Source: Rubellimicrobium sp. (GTDB lineage Bacteria > Pseudomonadota > Alphaproteobacteria > Rhodobacterales > Rhodobacteraceae). Taken from it: a stretch of DNA of 64,000 bases. Numbering within the stretch: the first letter of the stretch is position 1; each line of letters opens with the position of its first letter. This document shows positions 62,765 to 64,000 of the stretch, piece by piece. The DNA is taken from contig JADYZU010000051.1 in NCBI GenBank assembly GCA_020852925.1, positions 1-64,000 on the forward strand. The letters are read 5' to 3'. Position numbers and translations under genes: made by a program. Under the pieces are notes generated by a model, which had not been told where the DNA came from, made no database searches, and saw nothing but the letters and a program-made list of their open reading frames with translations.

Positions 62765-64000
62765 ATGTTCGAATCTCTGTCCGAACGGCTGGGCGGCGTA
62801 TTCGAGCGCCTGACGCGGCAGGGCGCGCTGTCCGAGGCCGATGTCGAAGCCGCGCTGCGCGAGGTCCGGGTCGCCCTTCTCGAGGCGGACGTGTCGCTGC
62901 CGGTGGCGCGCGACTTCATCAAGGCGGTGGCGCGCAAGGCCACCGGGCAGGCGGTGACGAAATCGGTCACGCCGGGCCAGCAGGTGGTGAAGATCGTCCA
63001 TGACGAACTGGTGCGCGTGCTGGGCGGGGACGAGGACGCGGGCGCGCTGAAGATCGACAGCCCGCCGGCCCCCGTGCTCATGGTCGGGCTTCAGGGCTCG
63101 GGCAAGACCACGACGACCGCGAAACTGGCCCGCCGCCTGAAGGAGCGCGAGGGCAAGCGCGTGCTGATGGCCTCGCTCGACACGAACCGCCCGGCGGCGA
63201 TGGAGCAGCTTCAGATCCTTGGCGCCCAGATCGGGGTGGACACGCTGCCGATCGTGAAGGGCGAGGATCCGGTGACGATCGCGAAACGCGCGCGCACCCA
63301 GGCCGCGATGGGGGGATATGACGTCTATCTCCTCGATACCGCCGGACGGCTGCACATCGACGCCGAGCTGATCGCGCAGGCGGCGGCGGTGCGCGACGCG
63401 GTGACCCCGCGCGAGACGCTGCTGGTGGTGGACGGCCTGACCGGACAGGACGCGGTGAATGTCGCCACCGAATTCGACGCGAAGATCGGGGTGACGGGCG
63501 TGGTCCTGACCCGGATGGACGGCGACGGGCGCGGGGGCGCCGCGCTGTCGATGCGCGCGATCACCGGCAAGCCGATCCGGTTCGTCGGCCTTGGCGAGAA
63601 GACAGACGCGCTCGAGCCGTTCGAGCCCGCGCGCATCGCCGGGCGCATCCTGGGCATGGGCGACATCGTCGCGCTGGTCGAGAAGGCGCAGGACGTGTTC
63701 GAGGCCGAACAGGCCGAACGCATGATGAAGCGGTTCCAGAAGGGCCTCTTCAACATGAACGACCTGAAGATGCAGCTTGAACAGATGATGAAGATGGGCG
63801 GGGTCGAGGGCCTCATGGGGATGCTGCCCGGCGTCGGCCGCATGAAGGCGCAGATGGCCGAGGCCGGTCTTGACGACCGCATGATCCGCCGGCAGGTCGC
63901 CCTCATCAATTCGATGACGAAGAAGGAACGCGCCAATCCCGACCTGCTTCAGGCCAGCCGCAAGCGGCGCGTGGCGGCGGGCGCGGGCCTCGAGGTCGCG
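62765..64000 (+). CDS. ffh: Signal recognition particle protein Ffh (C-terminal end beyond the window)
   Basis: First 412 codons of Ffh, the SRP GTPase that binds the SRP RNA and signal sequences. The N domain (SERLGGVFERLTRQGALSEADVEAALREVRVALLEADV) is followed by the GTPase domain with P-loop GLQGSGKTTTTAKL, DTAGRLHIDAEL and TRMDGDGRGGAALS, then the methionine-rich M domain (DLKMQLEQMMKMGGVEGLMGML) that carries the RNA-binding helix-turn-helix SRKRRVAAGAG. The ATG follows GGAAGGAAGG. The stop codon is beyond 64000; about 90 residues are missing. The 4.5S RNA partner lies at 123-216. Confidence 0.97.
   Translation, partial: MFESLSERLGGVFERLTRQGALSEADVEAALREVRVALLEADVSLPVARDFIKAVARKATGQAVTKSVTPGQQVVKIVHDELVRVLGGDEDAGALKIDSPPAPVLMVGLQGSGKTTTTAKLARRLKEREGKRVLMASLDTNRPAAMEQLQILGAQIGVDTLPIVKGEDPVTIAKRARTQAAMGGYDVYLLDTAGRLHIDAELIAQAAAVRDAVTPRETLLVVDGLTGQDAVNVATEFDAKIGVTGVVLTRMDGDGRGGAALSMRAITGKPIRFVGLGEKTDALEPFEPARIAGRILGMGDIVALVEKAQDVFEAEQAERMMKRFQKGLFNMNDLKMQLEQMMKMGGVEGLMGMLPGVGRMKAQMAEAGLDDRMIRRQVALINSMTKKERANPDLLQASRKRRVAAGAGLEVA

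Overview
The window is a continuous, very G+C-rich stretch of bacterial chromosome. Its gene set points to an alphaproteobacterium of the Rhodobacterales (Rhodobacteraceae/Paracoccaceae type). The supports are an F0 ATP synthase operon in the order atpI-atpB-atpE-b'-atpF, an mreBCD-mrdAB block next to leuA, a small 4.5S-type SRP RNA, a CHCC zinc-finger mini-protein, a DUF5928-type branching glycosyltransferase, and a dispersed CTTCATCT...GGGGGCAGCGCCCCC repeat. This assignment is by family and gene order only; no database search was possible.

Layout. 1-1.3 kb: repeat copy 1, the SRP RNA gene ffs with a readable promoter, and transaldolase on the minus strand. 1.3-5.1 kb: aroQ-rfbBDCA, a tightly overlapping operon for dTDP-L-rhamnose. 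5.1-5.75 kb: a long non-coding regulatory stretch. 5.75-38.2 kb: a large polysaccharide locus with an ExoY-type initiating phosphotransferase, a Wzy-like polymerase/ligase, a Wzx-like flippase, glycosyltransferases of several families, a secreted SGNH/RTX protein, a Wzz-like chain-length protein, a BY-kinase-like ATPase, sugar oxidoreductases and a WecG-type transferase. Inside it (15.7-28.3 kb), start/stop-overlapped with the flippase and a glycosyltransferase, lies a small natural-product assembly line: a one-module PKS (KS-AT-KR-DH-ACP-TE), an NRPS (formyltransferase - adenylation domain with an inserted luciferase-like monooxygenase - carrier protein), and a phosphopantetheinyl transferase. 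This is the most unusual part of the window. A reasonable inference is that an N-formylated, oxidised glycine-derived acyl group is made here and attached to, or co-regulated with, the glycan.

38.2-40.0 kb: leuA preceded by a leucine-rich leader peptide and two mutually exclusive RNA helices, i.e. a candidate attenuator. 40.1-46.7 kb: mreB, mreC, mreD, mrdA (PBP2), rodA and a GhrA-type 2-hydroxyacid dehydrogenase, forming the rod-shape elongasome operon. 46.7-54.5 kb: polA, repeat copy 2, zinc-finger protein, HIT protein, DUF5928/GT14 protein, a divergent sulfotransferase, adenosine kinase-like PfkB protein, nth, repeat copy 3. 54.7-56.5 kb: AraC-Ogt DNA repair fusion and an OmpA-like lipoprotein with a strong terminator. 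56.5-59.3 kb: the F0 operon on the minus strand. 59.4-62.5 kb: ArsR regulator with a clear operator, EamA transporter, LysR regulator, a small glycosyltransferase-like protein. 62.8 kb to the end: ffh, the protein partner of the SRP RNA, cut by the window edge.

Limits: there are no insertion sequences, phage genes, tRNAs, rRNAs or CRISPR arrays that I could recognise. Many long open frames lie antisense to real genes because the G+C content suppresses stop codons; these are left out.
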